Shown here: positions 42,764 to 51,340 of the stretch, piece after piece
Layout: each line of letters opens with the position of its first letter
How positions within the stretch are numbered: the first letter of the stretch is position 1
DNA from: Bacillaceae bacterium OF18-1A
Lineage (GTDB): Bacteria; Bacillota; Bacilli; Bacillales; Bacillaceae_G
Reading direction: 5' to 3'
DNA: 64,000 nucleotides
NCBI GenBank assembly: GCA_027694045.1
Contig: JAQEWB010000001.1
Coordinates: 186,001 to 250,000, forward strand
Translations under genes and position numbers: made by a program
Notes under the pieces: model-generated
Databases searched by the model: none
Told to the model about the DNA's origin: nothing
What the model saw: the letters and a program-made list of their open reading frames with translations, nothing else

Positions 42764-43630
42764 ATGCAAATAAAACTATCAAAAGCTGTGTTCTTTTTAA
42801 TACCAGTTGGAATACCTCTAATCTTGTTTTGGATTATTCCGAATTTCATTAGTTTAGGTATTAGTTTTACTGATTGGGATTTTATGACGAATGATTTTAA
42901 CTTTGTTGGATTAGAAAACTATTTTAATTTATTTACACAAGATTCTTTTATGCAAGCATTGCTCAATACGTTTTATTTCGGAATAGGAACAGTCATTCCA
43001 ACAATCGCACTAGGATTAGGGTTCGCATTATTCTTCCGAAAAAAATTTAAAGGTTCCGCATTGTACCAATTAATGATCTTTTCACCTTGGGTAACACCAA
43101 CGATAGCTGTATCCATCGTATGGTCACTCTTATATGAACCCCAATTTGGAGTTATTAATAAAGTTCTAAACTTTTTTGGGATACCGGGTTTGGACTGGCT
43201 TCAAAGTAGTAAAACAGCGATGTTAGCAGTTATTATTGTGACAGTTTGGAAATTAGTGGGTTGGACAATGATCTTTTATATCGGTGCATTAGAAAAAGTT
43301 CCAGATAGTTTGTATGAAGCAGCTAGTATTGACGGAGCAAATTCATGGCAAAAATTTCGATATGTAACATTGCCAATGGTTTCATCAACAACTTTCTTCT
43401 TAGTTGTTGTCAATACAATTTCTTCCGTGCAGGCTTACGATCAAATAAAAATTTTAACACAAGGTGGACCTAGTGGTTCGACGCGTACGTTACTTTATTT
43501 ATTCTTCCAACAAGGATTTGAACAGTTTGATATGGGATCCGCAACAGCGATCGCATTTATTATACTAATCATTACAATTCTACTATCTGTTATTAACAAA
43601 ATAATAGGTGATAAGTGGGTGAACTATTAA
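42764..43630 (+). CDS. ABC importer permease, MalF/UgpA type
   Basis: The 288-residue protein has six membrane segments and the EAA loop YEAASIDGANSWQKFRYVTL near residue 188, which docks the ATPase. It belongs to the carbohydrate-uptake (CUT1) permeases. With the next gene it forms the channel of an importer. The ATG at 42764 follows GGAGGTGGCAAGA; a GTG three codons earlier overlaps the ribosome site. First gene of the operon after the DeoR operator. Confidence 0.9.
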   Translation: MQIKLSKAVFFLIPVGIPLILFWIIPNFISLGISFTDWDFMTNDFNFVGLENYFNLFTQDSFMQALLNTFYFGIGTVIPTIALGLGFALFFRKKFKGSALYQLMIFSPWVTPTIAVSIVWSLLYEPQFGVINKVLNFFGIPGLDWLQSSKTAMLAVIIVTVWKLVGWTMIFYIGALEKVPDSLYEAASIDGANSWQKFRYVTLPMVSSTTFFLVVVNTISSVQAYDQIKILTQGGPSGSTRTLLYLFFQQGFEQFDMGSATAIAFIILIITILLSVINKIIGDKWVNY

Positions 43631-43631
43631 G

Positions 43632-44459
43632 ATGAATAATTTGAAAAAGGGTCCATTAATTGTAAAACATCTCTTTTTAGCATTATCCAGTTTACTATTT
43701 ATTTTTCCCTTCATATGGATGGTACTTGGTTCGTTTAAAACATCTAATGAAGTGTTACAAGGTGGTTTTTGGCCTAAAGAATTTCACTGGGAAAATTATC
43801 GACAAGTATTAGACATACTACCATTTAACACATATTTATTTAATAGTTTCTATACATCTTTCATCATTACAATATATGTGCTTGTTTCATCTGCACTGTT
43901 TGCTTATATGTTGGCATTTTACAAGTTTAAAGGTAAAAATATTACGTTTAGTATTGTAATGGCAACTTATATGATTCCTGGAGCCGTATCGTATGTTCCG
44001 GTATATGTAATGTTAGGGAAATTTGGGTTACTTGATTCACATTTGGGATACATGATTTCTATGGCGGTTAGCGTATTTGGTATTTTCTATTTAAAACAAT
44101 CGTTCCACAAAGTTGGTTTTGAAATAGTAGAAGCAGCCAAAATTGATGGAGCAAGTGATTGGCGTATTCTTTGGAAAATCATTTTCCCGATGACACGATC
44201 ATCATTTGTAACGCTAGGACTGGTCACATTTATTGGTAACTACAATAATTACATTTGGCCAGCGCTCATATTGAAAGATAATACACAAAAGTTAATTACG
44301 AATGGAATTGCTGATTATTTCATTAATAGTTCCTTAGGAAGAGATTGGTCACACATTATGGTTGCAAGTACAATCGCAACAGTGCCGCTCTTAATCGTAT
44401 TTTTGATTCTACAAAAATGGTTCTTATCTGGTGTTACTGATTCAGGGATAAAGGGGTAA
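43632..44459 (+). CDS. ABC importer permease, MalG/UgpE type
   Basis: The 275-residue protein has six membrane segments. Its EAA loop (EAAKIDGASDWRILWKIIFP) is near residue 178. It pairs with the preceding permease, from which it is separated by one base. KGPLIVKHLFLALSSLLFIF is the first segment and the C-terminus ends GVTDSGIKG, as in UgpE-like proteins. The substrate is set by the binding protein. Confidence 0.9.
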   Translation: MNNLKKGPLIVKHLFLALSSLLFIFPFIWMVLGSFKTSNEVLQGGFWPKEFHWENYRQVLDILPFNTYLFNSFYTSFIITIYVLVSSALFAYMLAFYKFKGKNITFSIVMATYMIPGAVSYVPVYVMLGKFGLLDSHLGYMISMAVSVFGIFYLKQSFHKVGFEIVEAAKIDGASDWRILWKIIFPMTRSSFVTLGLVTFIGNYNNYIWPALILKDNTQKLITNGIADYFINSSLGRDWSHIMVASTIATVPLLIVFLILQKWFLSGVTDSGIKG

Positions 44460-44486
44460 ATAAAAATATTAAAGGGGATTTGTGAG

Positions 44487-45848
44487 ATGAAAAAACTATT
44501 CATGCTTCTAACAGTCATTACATTGTTTGTTAGTGCACTTGCGGGTTGTTCAAGTGGAAAAGGAAGTACGGTTAAAGCGAGTAAAGAGGGAGAGAAGGTT
44601 GTTGTTCCATTCATTAATGGAGTAGGGGGCTCTCTTGCAGATCGTGTAGACAAGATAGTGGAAGAATACAATAAGAGTCAGGACAAATATGTAGTGAAAA
44701 CGACAAAAGCAGGTAGCTACGATGAGTCTTATCAAAAGCTACAAAGTGGATTTGCAGCGAATAACCAAGAAGCAATTGCATTACTTGGTTCAGATGTTAT
44801 TCAAGAATATGTTAAAAAACAGTTAATCGTACCGTTAGATGAATATGTTAAAAATGATACTAATTTCAAAAAAGAAGATTATGGAAAAGGGTTTATGGAG
44901 CAAGCAACAATTGACGAGAAGTTGTATGGTATTCCGTTTTACGGTACAACGCAAATTTTTTACTACAATAAAAAAGCATTAGCGGAAAATGGCTTTACAA
45001 AAGAGGATTTAAAGACGTGGGAAGGTGTAGAAAAGGTAGCAAAAACAGTCGCAAAGCGTGATGGAAATGGAAATGTGACATATGCGGGCTGGATGCCAAT
45101 GTGGGGAACTTCCAATTTAATTGATGCGGTTCGCAGTGCTGGCGGAAATGTATTAAGTGAAGATGGTACAAAAGTATTAATTAACGATGACACTTGGGTT
45201 ACGGTATGGGAGAAATTCCGTACATGGATTCATGAAGATAAAATTATGAAAATACATTCAGGTGGTACTGGATGGGAATATTGGGATAAAACAGTAATCG
45301 ATTTAGTTGAAGGTAGAACGCTAGGATTTACAGGGTCATCTGGAGACCAAGGATTTGTTTTTAAATCATTAGGAAAAGGAATGACAGAAGAAGAACGTCT
45401 TAACACATTTGAAGCATTACCTCAACCTGCTTGGGGTAGTAATAAACCAGCGCCAAAACTAGAAACATATTTATTCACGTTAACGAGAAATATTGATCCA
45501 GAAGTAGCAAAAGGTGCATATGAATTTATGAAATTTGCGACAAGTACAGAGAAGACAGCTGAATGGTCTATGGCAACAGGTTATATCCCAGTTCGTAACA
45601 ATGTAACAGAGTATGGCCCATATGCTGAATTTGTCAAAAAACAACCACAAGCGTTAGTTCCATTAGAACAAGCTAACAATAATGGGGTGGGACCATTTGT
45701 TGATCCAACGGGCGGAAAAATAAATGACGCCTTACATGTAGCGAAAGATAAAGTAGAAATCGAAGGAATTTCAGCGAAAAAAGCATTAGATGAAGCAGCT
45801 AAAGTTGCGCAAGAAGAGTTAGATAAAGTTCTGAAAAAGAAGAAGTAA
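44487..45848 (+). CDS. ABC importer substrate-binding lipoprotein
   Basis: The 453-residue precursor has a lipoprotein signal peptide with lipobox LAGC at residues 18-21, so the mature protein is anchored outside the membrane. The rest is an extracellular solute-binding protein family 1 fold (YGIPFYGTTQIFYYNKKALA near 150). The closest kinds bind sugars or glycerol phosphates; the ligand is unknown. A lysine-rich tail ends the protein. The ATG follows AAAGGGGATTTGTGAG. Confidence 0.9.
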   Translation: MKKLFMLLTVITLFVSALAGCSSGKGSTVKASKEGEKVVVPFINGVGGSLADRVDKIVEEYNKSQDKYVVKTTKAGSYDESYQKLQSGFAANNQEAIALLGSDVIQEYVKKQLIVPLDEYVKNDTNFKKEDYGKGFMEQATIDEKLYGIPFYGTTQIFYYNKKALAENGFTKEDLKTWEGVEKVAKTVAKRDGNGNVTYAGWMPMWGTSNLIDAVRSAGGNVLSEDGTKVLINDDTWVTVWEKFRTWIHEDKIMKIHSGGTGWEYWDKTVIDLVEGRTLGFTGSSGDQGFVFKSLGKGMTEEERLNTFEALPQPAWGSNKPAPKLETYLFTLTRNIDPEVAKGAYEFMKFATSTEKTAEWSMATGYIPVRNNVTEYGPYAEFVKKQPQALVPLEQANNNGVGPFVDPTGGKINDALHVAKDKVEIEGISAKKALDEAAKVAQEELDKVLKKKK

Positions 45849-45924
45849 TAGTACTAATATGAGGTGCTTTTTAAAGAAGGAAGTGCCTCTAAAATTTCTT
45901 TATTAAAACGTAAAAGGTGTGAGA

Positions 45925-47355
45925 ATGATGATTGAAATAACAAGTACGATAATGCTTTCTCCATTCGTAAAAAATAAACACTGCTTTCAAATAGATGAAA
46001 TGAATATTACGAATTTCACAGTAACGATTGACCAAGGGGACAACCGAAAAATTCCACTTTTATTCATTTTAAGAGACCCTGAAGGTTATGTACGTATACA
46101 ATATCAAACTCCAATTGTAAATGAAAAACTAGTCGTTTCGAAGGATGTAAAGTTTTGTTCAGCTGGTTGTATTGGAGGAGATATACGGTCAGGTAATTGG
46201 GAATTAGAAGTCGTATATATACCACATTGTGCAAAGAAAGTAGTAAAGTTTACCGGAGAAAAAGTTGACTACACAGTAAATATAGAAGTGAATGATCAGT
46301 TGGAAAGAGAGTATAATAGAGAGCATTTTTGTAAGGGGAATGTTTTTATCGATGAAGACCGTTTTAATAAGGTAGTAAATGAAGAACAACGATGGTACAA
46401 AGGAGATTTTCATGAACATACGGATTTAACAGATGGCGAGATAGATGATGAACTTGGAATGCAAGTATGTGAGAAACAAGAATTAGATTTTTTATATGCG
46501 ACGGAACACAATATCATTATGCCATCGTATGAAAAAGGAAATACATTAATTATACCATCTATGGAACTTACAACTCCTTACGGTCATTACAACATATTTG
46601 GTATAAGAGAATACATTGATTTTACAGAGTATATAGATGAAACATTTAGTGCCGAAAAAATGAATGCACTATTTTCACTCATGAAAGAAAAAGGTTATGT
46701 ATTGAGTGTGAATCACCCATTTATGAAGCCTTGGGCGAACCAAGTGAATATTAACTTAGATAATGTTCATACGATGGAAATTATGTGTGATCCAACTTAT
46801 AAGAAAAGTAAATCGTCTACTTTAGAAGCTTTACGTTGTTTCGATCAAATGTGGTCAAATGGTCTTAAAATTTGGGGAATAGGAGGAAGTGATTCTCATC
46901 TACATCCATCTAAAACATTCCCAGGATCAAAAGATCCATCCATTTACGGTGATCCAGGAACATATGTATTATGTAACGGTTTATCTATTAAGAATTTGAA
47001 TGTTGCAATCAAAAAGGGAAGAATTTATTTCTCTCGATTTAGAAAATTAGCGATAAATATTCAAAACGAAGGTGAAACGATTTATGTAGGCGATGAGGCT
47101 AAAGGGGACATTATTTATAACGTTCAAACAGATAAACCGTGTGAGTGGAGGCTACTTATAAATGGACGAACGGTTGAAAAAGAATATGGCAGAGATGTAA
47201 CCTTTACATTCTCTTTAAATGAAGGAGCGTACGCTAGAGTTGAGGGATGGGAAGAGGATGAATTAGTAGCGTTTATTAATCCGATTCATAATAAAATTCA
47301 GTATAAAAATATGAAAACATGGAATGAAGTTATAGGGGGAATACAAGGTGAATAA
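45925..47355 (+). CDS. PHP-domain metallohydrolase (CehA/McbA type)
   Basis: About 476 residues. A beta-rich N-terminal domain precedes the PHP core, with metal ligands in WYKGDFHEHTDLTDG near residue 155, ATEHN near 192, MELTTPYGHYNIFGI near 215, NHPF near 260 and GGSDSHLHPS near 320. PHP enzymes hydrolyse phosphoesters, and CehA-like members hydrolyse phosphodiesters and similar esters. Being inside an importer operon it probably acts on the imported compound. The ATGATG at 45925 follows AAAAGGTGTGAGA. Confidence 0.82.
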   Translation: MMIEITSTIMLSPFVKNKHCFQIDEMNITNFTVTIDQGDNRKIPLLFILRDPEGYVRIQYQTPIVNEKLVVSKDVKFCSAGCIGGDIRSGNWELEVVYIPHCAKKVVKFTGEKVDYTVNIEVNDQLEREYNREHFCKGNVFIDEDRFNKVVNEEQRWYKGDFHEHTDLTDGEIDDELGMQVCEKQELDFLYATEHNIIMPSYEKGNTLIIPSMELTTPYGHYNIFGIREYIDFTEYIDETFSAEKMNALFSLMKEKGYVLSVNHPFMKPWANQVNINLDNVHTMEIMCDPTYKKSKSSTLEALRCFDQMWSNGLKIWGIGGSDSHLHPSKTFPGSKDPSIYGDPGTYVLCNGLSIKNLNVAIKKGRIYFSRFRKLAINIQNEGETIYVGDEAKGDIIYNVQTDKPCEWRLLINGRTVEKEYGRDVTFTFSLNEGAYARVEGWEEDELVAFINPIHNKIQYKNMKTWNEVIGGIQGE

Positions 47356-48055
47356 AGCGATTATTTTTGATAAAGATGGAACATTAATACAGTTAGATTC
47401 AGTTTGGTACAAAATTGTGCATCGTGTGTTAGATGATATCTTTCAAACGTATCCAAATGAAAAAAGTAAAAGAGAGGATTACTTATCGATTATTGGGATG
47501 AATGATAACGATTTTGAGAGTACGAGTTTACTAGCATGTCGCACAAATTATTTTATTGCAGCTGCATGGTATTCGTTGTTAGAAAATCAACATGTGGATA
47601 AAGAGAATTTCATTCATGATGTATGTCTTTTGTTCAAAAAGTACTCTACAGCAGATGATCTTGTATTTACGGAGGTGGAAGGTGCAAAGGAAACGTTACG
47701 ATATTTAAAAGACAATGAATATATTATTGGGGTTGTTACGGCAGACGACGTTGATGCAGCTATTCATTCTCTGAAAATGACTGAGTTATATGATTACGTA
47801 GATTTCTTAGGTGCGGATGATGGTGTGAATAGAACAAAACCTGAAAGTGATTTTTATCATATGTTTAAAGAAAAATTTTCTCTAATTGAAGAAGATGTCC
47901 TTATGGTAGGTGATACATTAACAGATGTTACCTTTGCGAGAAATAGTAACATTAAAGTAGTGGGCGTTTTATCGGGGGCAAGCAGGAAGGAAGATTTAGA
48001 AGGGAAAGCGGATTATATTTTAGACAGTATGAAGGACATTTCGAAGATTTTATAA
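47348..48055 (+). CDS. HAD-family phosphatase (phosphoglycolate phosphatase-like)
   Basis: The 235-residue protein has HAD motif I IIFDKDGTLIQ (residues 5-15), motif II VVTADD near 137, the lysine in NRTKPESD near 160, and motif IV MVGDTLTDVTFARN near 184. It should remove phosphate from a small molecule. The GTG start follows GGGGGAATACAAG and overlaps the end of the metallohydrolase gene by eight bases, so the two enzymes are made together and may act in sequence. Confidence 0.85.
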   Translation: MNKAIIFDKDGTLIQLDSVWYKIVHRVLDDIFQTYPNEKSKREDYLSIIGMNDNDFESTSLLACRTNYFIAAAWYSLLENQHVDKENFIHDVCLLFKKYSTADDLVFTEVEGAKETLRYLKDNEYIIGVVTADDVDAAIHSLKMTELYDYVDFLGADDGVNRTKPESDFYHMFKEKFSLIEEDVLMVGDTLTDVTFARNSNIKVVGVLSGASRKEDLEGKADYILDSMKDISKIL

Positions 48056-48116
48056 TTCATGTCATCATAATTTTTAACAATATCTATAAACATAGCTCAA
48101 ATTCTAGGAGGATATT

Positions 48117-49217
48117 ATGGCTCAACTATCATTCAAAAACATTTACAAAAAATATGATCATGATGTGACAATTGTAAAAGATTTTAACCTAGAAGTAAAT
48201 GATGGAGAATTTATCGTTTTGGTTGGCCCTTCAGGGTGTGGTAAATCTACAACATTACGTATGATTGCAGGACTTGAAGAGATTTCAGGTGGCGACTTTT
48301 ATATTGATGGAAAGCGTGTAAATGATATTTCGCCGAAAGATAGAGACATCGCAATGGTATTTCAAAACTATGCGCTTTATCCGCATATGAGTGTTTATGA
48401 AAACATGGCATTTGGGTTAAAACTACGAAAATATAGTAAAGAAGAAATTGACCAGCGTGTGCAGCATGCAGCAAAAATTCTTGGGCTTGAGCAGTATTTA
48501 AGCCGAAAACCAAAGGCACTTTCAGGTGGGCAGCGTCAGCGCGTTGCCTTGGGCCGTGCGATTGTTCGAAATGCAAAAGTATTTTTAATGGACGAGCCTT
48601 TATCCAACTTGGATGCGAAGTTGCGTGTTCAAATGCGTGCTGAGATTACAAAATTACACAAGCAGCTACAAACAACAACTGTGTATGTTACGCACGATCA
48701 AATAGAAGCTATGACGATGGCAACTCGCCTTGTTGTGCTAAAAGATGGGATTGTGCAACAAGTAGGTACACCGAAAGAAGTATATGAAAATCCTGAGAAT
48801 GTATTTGTTGGAGGTTTCATTGGTTCTCCTGGAATGAATTTCTTCAAAGGAGTATTAACAGAGCATGTAGTTTTAATTGATAAATGGAAAATTGAAATGC
48901 CGGAAGAGAAGATGAAAGGCTTGCGAAATAATGGATATGTGAATAAAGAAATCATAATAGGAATACGTCCAGAAGACTTTTATTATGGAAAAGCAATCGA
49001 GAATTTACCATATAACACAAAAGTATCCGTACCTATTGATGTAGCAGAATTAATGGGGGCAGAAACATATCTATATTCTAACCTAAATGGACAATCTTTT
49101 GTTGCACGTGTAGATACTTCTTTAGATGTGCAAAGTCAATCAAATATAGATTTAGTTTTGAACATGGGCAAAGTTCATTATTTCGATTCAGAAACTGAAA
49201 AACGAATTGTTTTATAG
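48117..49217 (+). CDS. ABC importer ATPase, MalK/UgpC type
   Basis: The 366-residue ATPase has Walker A GPSGCGKST at residues 37-45, the signature LSGGQRQR near 135 and Walker B VFLMDEPLSNLDAK near 155. A C-terminal TOBE/regulatory domain follows from about residue 240. It energises the two permeases at the start of the operon. The ATG follows CTAGGAGGATATT. Position at the operon end after the two hydrolases is unusual but not unique. Confidence 0.92.
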   Translation: MAQLSFKNIYKKYDHDVTIVKDFNLEVNDGEFIVLVGPSGCGKSTTLRMIAGLEEISGGDFYIDGKRVNDISPKDRDIAMVFQNYALYPHMSVYENMAFGLKLRKYSKEEIDQRVQHAAKILGLEQYLSRKPKALSGGQRQRVALGRAIVRNAKVFLMDEPLSNLDAKLRVQMRAEITKLHKQLQTTTVYVTHDQIEAMTMATRLVVLKDGIVQQVGTPKEVYENPENVFVGGFIGSPGMNFFKGVLTEHVVLIDKWKIEMPEEKMKGLRNNGYVNKEIIIGIRPEDFYYGKAIENLPYNTKVSVPIDVAELMGAETYLYSNLNGQSFVARVDTSLDVQSQSNIDLVLNMGKVHYFDSETEKRIVL

Positions 49218-49267
49218 ATAATAATTCAGGTGATTATGTCTTTAATTATTACAATTAAATGAATAGT

Positions 49268-49314
49268 AACATGGCCGCTTATCTTTTAAATTACAGGATA
49301 GCGGCTTTTTTACT
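49268..49314 (+). terminator. Terminator of the ABC importer operon
   Basis: GCCGCTTATC pairs with GGATAGCGGC around a longer loop and is followed by TTTTTT. Confidence 0.85.
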
Positions 49315-49440
49315 GTTTTAAGAAACTAGTTGTTGTTAGCTTCATAAAAATGGGGATTACTAATATAAAATGTAACGAAACATGAATGTCTTGTATACAT
49401 ACGAATTGTAGATGTCGAAACAACCTATGGAGGGACAGTA

Positions 49441-51096
49441 ATGATGAATCTTAGTAAGAAGGTGATGGGATTAACGATAACCTTAAGTTTATTAGGAACA
49501 GGCATAATAATGAAAGATAGTACGGTAAGAGCGAATGTAAAAAAAGAAGAACACCAACCGAAAAATGTAATTATGATGGTTATGGACGGAACGAGTTCTT
49601 CAGTTACAACATTAGCGCGATGGTATAAAGGGGCACCGCTTGCATTAGATGAAATTGTAACAGGAGGTGTTCGTACGTATTCGGCGGAGTCAGCTATTAC
49701 AGATTCGGCGCCGGCAGCTACTGCATTAGCAACGGGAAATAAATCCAATTCAAACTATGTTGGTGTACTTCCTTCTATTGTAAATTCACCTAGTGTAAAG
49801 CCAATAAAAGAAGAGGACAAGTTACGGCCAGTTGCCAACGTTTTAGAAGGTGCAAAGCGTTCGGGTCGTTCAACTGGAATTGTTGCTACATCTGAAATTC
49901 AGCATGCTACGCCAGCTGGTTTTTCGGCTCATCATGCAAATCGTAAACATTTTGAGTTGCTTGCGAAGCAGCAAGTGTATCAAAATATAGACGTCGTATT
50001 AGGCGGAGGAAAAGCAGCACTTTTGCCTGTAAAGAGCAATGGAATTCGAAAAGATGATGAAGATTTAGTGAAAGTGATTCAAGATAAAGGATATGACTTC
50101 GTTGAAACAAAGGATGCGTTATTGAACTCCAAATCTCATAAAATTTGGGGCGCTTTCTCGCAGACGTCGCTTGCGTTTGATATGGACCGTGAGGCAACTC
50201 ATCCAGAGCAACCGACACTTTCTCAAATGACAGAAAAAGCAATTCAAACATTATCAAAAGATAAAGATGGATTCTTTTTATTTGTAGAAGGTAGTAAGCC
50301 AGACTGGGCAGCACATGTGAATGATCCAATTGGGATGATTAGTGATGTGTTGGCATTTGATAATGCAGTTGCAAAAGCTCTGCAATTTGCAAAAAAAGAT
50401 GGGAATACGTTACTCATCGCTGTAGCTGATCATGGTAATAGTGGAATTTCTATTGGGAATAAAAATACGACGAAAAAATATAAGACGACACCGGTAGAAG
50501 CTTATATTAATCCACTGAAAAAGGCAGAAACGACACTTGAAGGTGCTATAAATAAACTAAAAGGTGATTTATCTAATATAGAAGATGTAGCCACACTATA
50601 CGGTTTAGAACATTTAACGTACGAGGAAAAAGAAAAATTAAAAGCAGCTCAAAAGAAAAGTGATGTAGGTCCAATTCTTACTACATTATTGGCTAATCGT
50701 GCAAACATTGGTTTTACGACAGGCGGTCACACAGGTGAGGATGTATTTTTATATTCTTATGGACCTCAAAAGCTAAAAGGATTCGTCCAAAATACGGACA
50801 TTGCGAACACAATGGCGAAAGCAATGGGCTTTCATTTAGACGAGTTAACAAACAGAATATTTATAGAAAGTAAATCAGCTTTTGAAAGAATTGGTGCAAC
50901 TGTAACGATTAATAGAACGGATGTTACAAATCCAGTGGTTGTAGTGAAGCATAATAAAGTAAGTGCCCAATTATTTGTTAATAAAAATATAGTTCGTATT
51001 GATGGTAAAGATCATGAATTAGGAAGCATCATCGTTGAAAGTAATGGAAAGTTCTATGTACCAGAAGAAGCAATACATTTGTTGATAAAGTATTAA
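49441..51096 (+). CDS. Secreted alkaline phosphatase (PhoA family)
   Basis: The 551-residue precursor has a signal peptide (residues 1-32, cleavage near VRA). Catalytic motifs are MMVMDGTSSS near 42, the nucleophile segment ITDSAPAATALATGN near 84, and the metal ligands in VADHGNSG near 325 and TTGGHTGEDV near 425. The last 70 residues (VNKNIVRIDGKDHELGSIIV) look like a copper amine oxidase N-terminal-type stalk domain used for cell-surface attachment. It releases phosphate from organic esters outside the cell, which fits the phosphoesterase importer operon just upstream. The ATGATG start follows GGAGGGACAGTA. Confidence 0.9.
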   Translation: MMNLSKKVMGLTITLSLLGTGIIMKDSTVRANVKKEEHQPKNVIMMVMDGTSSSVTTLARWYKGAPLALDEIVTGGVRTYSAESAITDSAPAATALATGNKSNSNYVGVLPSIVNSPSVKPIKEEDKLRPVANVLEGAKRSGRSTGIVATSEIQHATPAGFSAHHANRKHFELLAKQQVYQNIDVVLGGGKAALLPVKSNGIRKDDEDLVKVIQDKGYDFVETKDALLNSKSHKIWGAFSQTSLAFDMDREATHPEQPTLSQMTEKAIQTLSKDKDGFFLFVEGSKPDWAAHVNDPIGMISDVLAFDNAVAKALQFAKKDGNTLLIAVADHGNSGISIGNKNTTKKYKTTPVEAYINPLKKAETTLEGAINKLKGDLSNIEDVATLYGLEHLTYEEKEKLKAAQKKSDVGPILTTLLANRANIGFTTGGHTGEDVFLYSYGPQKLKGFVQNTDIANTMAKAMGFHLDELTNRIFIESKSAFERIGATVTINRTDVTNPVVVVKHNKVSAQLFVNKNIVRIDGKDHELGSIIVESNGKFYVPEEAIHLLIKY

Positions 51097-51103
51097 AGTT
51101 AAA

Positions 51104-51155
51104 AAAGCGCCAACTACTTATTCTATTTAGGTTAAGTAGTTGGCGCTTTTTTTAT
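51104..51155 (+). terminator. Terminator of the alkaline phosphatase gene
   Basis: AAAAAGCGCCAACTACTTA is complemented by TAAGTAGTTGGCGCTTTTTT around a short loop, followed by further T residues. Confidence 0.92.
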
Positions 51156-51263
51156 TTCTATCATAAATGTTTCTATATTGCAACTTAATAGGTTTACTAT
51201 TTTCTTATGTATTTCATCTTGTATAAAAATATTTCTCAACAATTGTACGTTAATAAAATATTG

Positions 51264-51287
51264 AATATTCGCATTATAACGAATATT
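51264..51287 (+). promoter_or_regulatory. Inverted repeat upstream of the InhA gene
   Basis: AATATTCG (51264-51271) and CGAATATT (51280-51287) are perfect complements with an 8-base spacer that contains a possible -10 (CATTATAA). A repressor role is inferred. Confidence 0.45.
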
Positions 51288-51340
51288 ATATTCTTAATCG
51301 ATAAAAAACGATAATTCTCAACAATCGGGGAGGAAATGCA

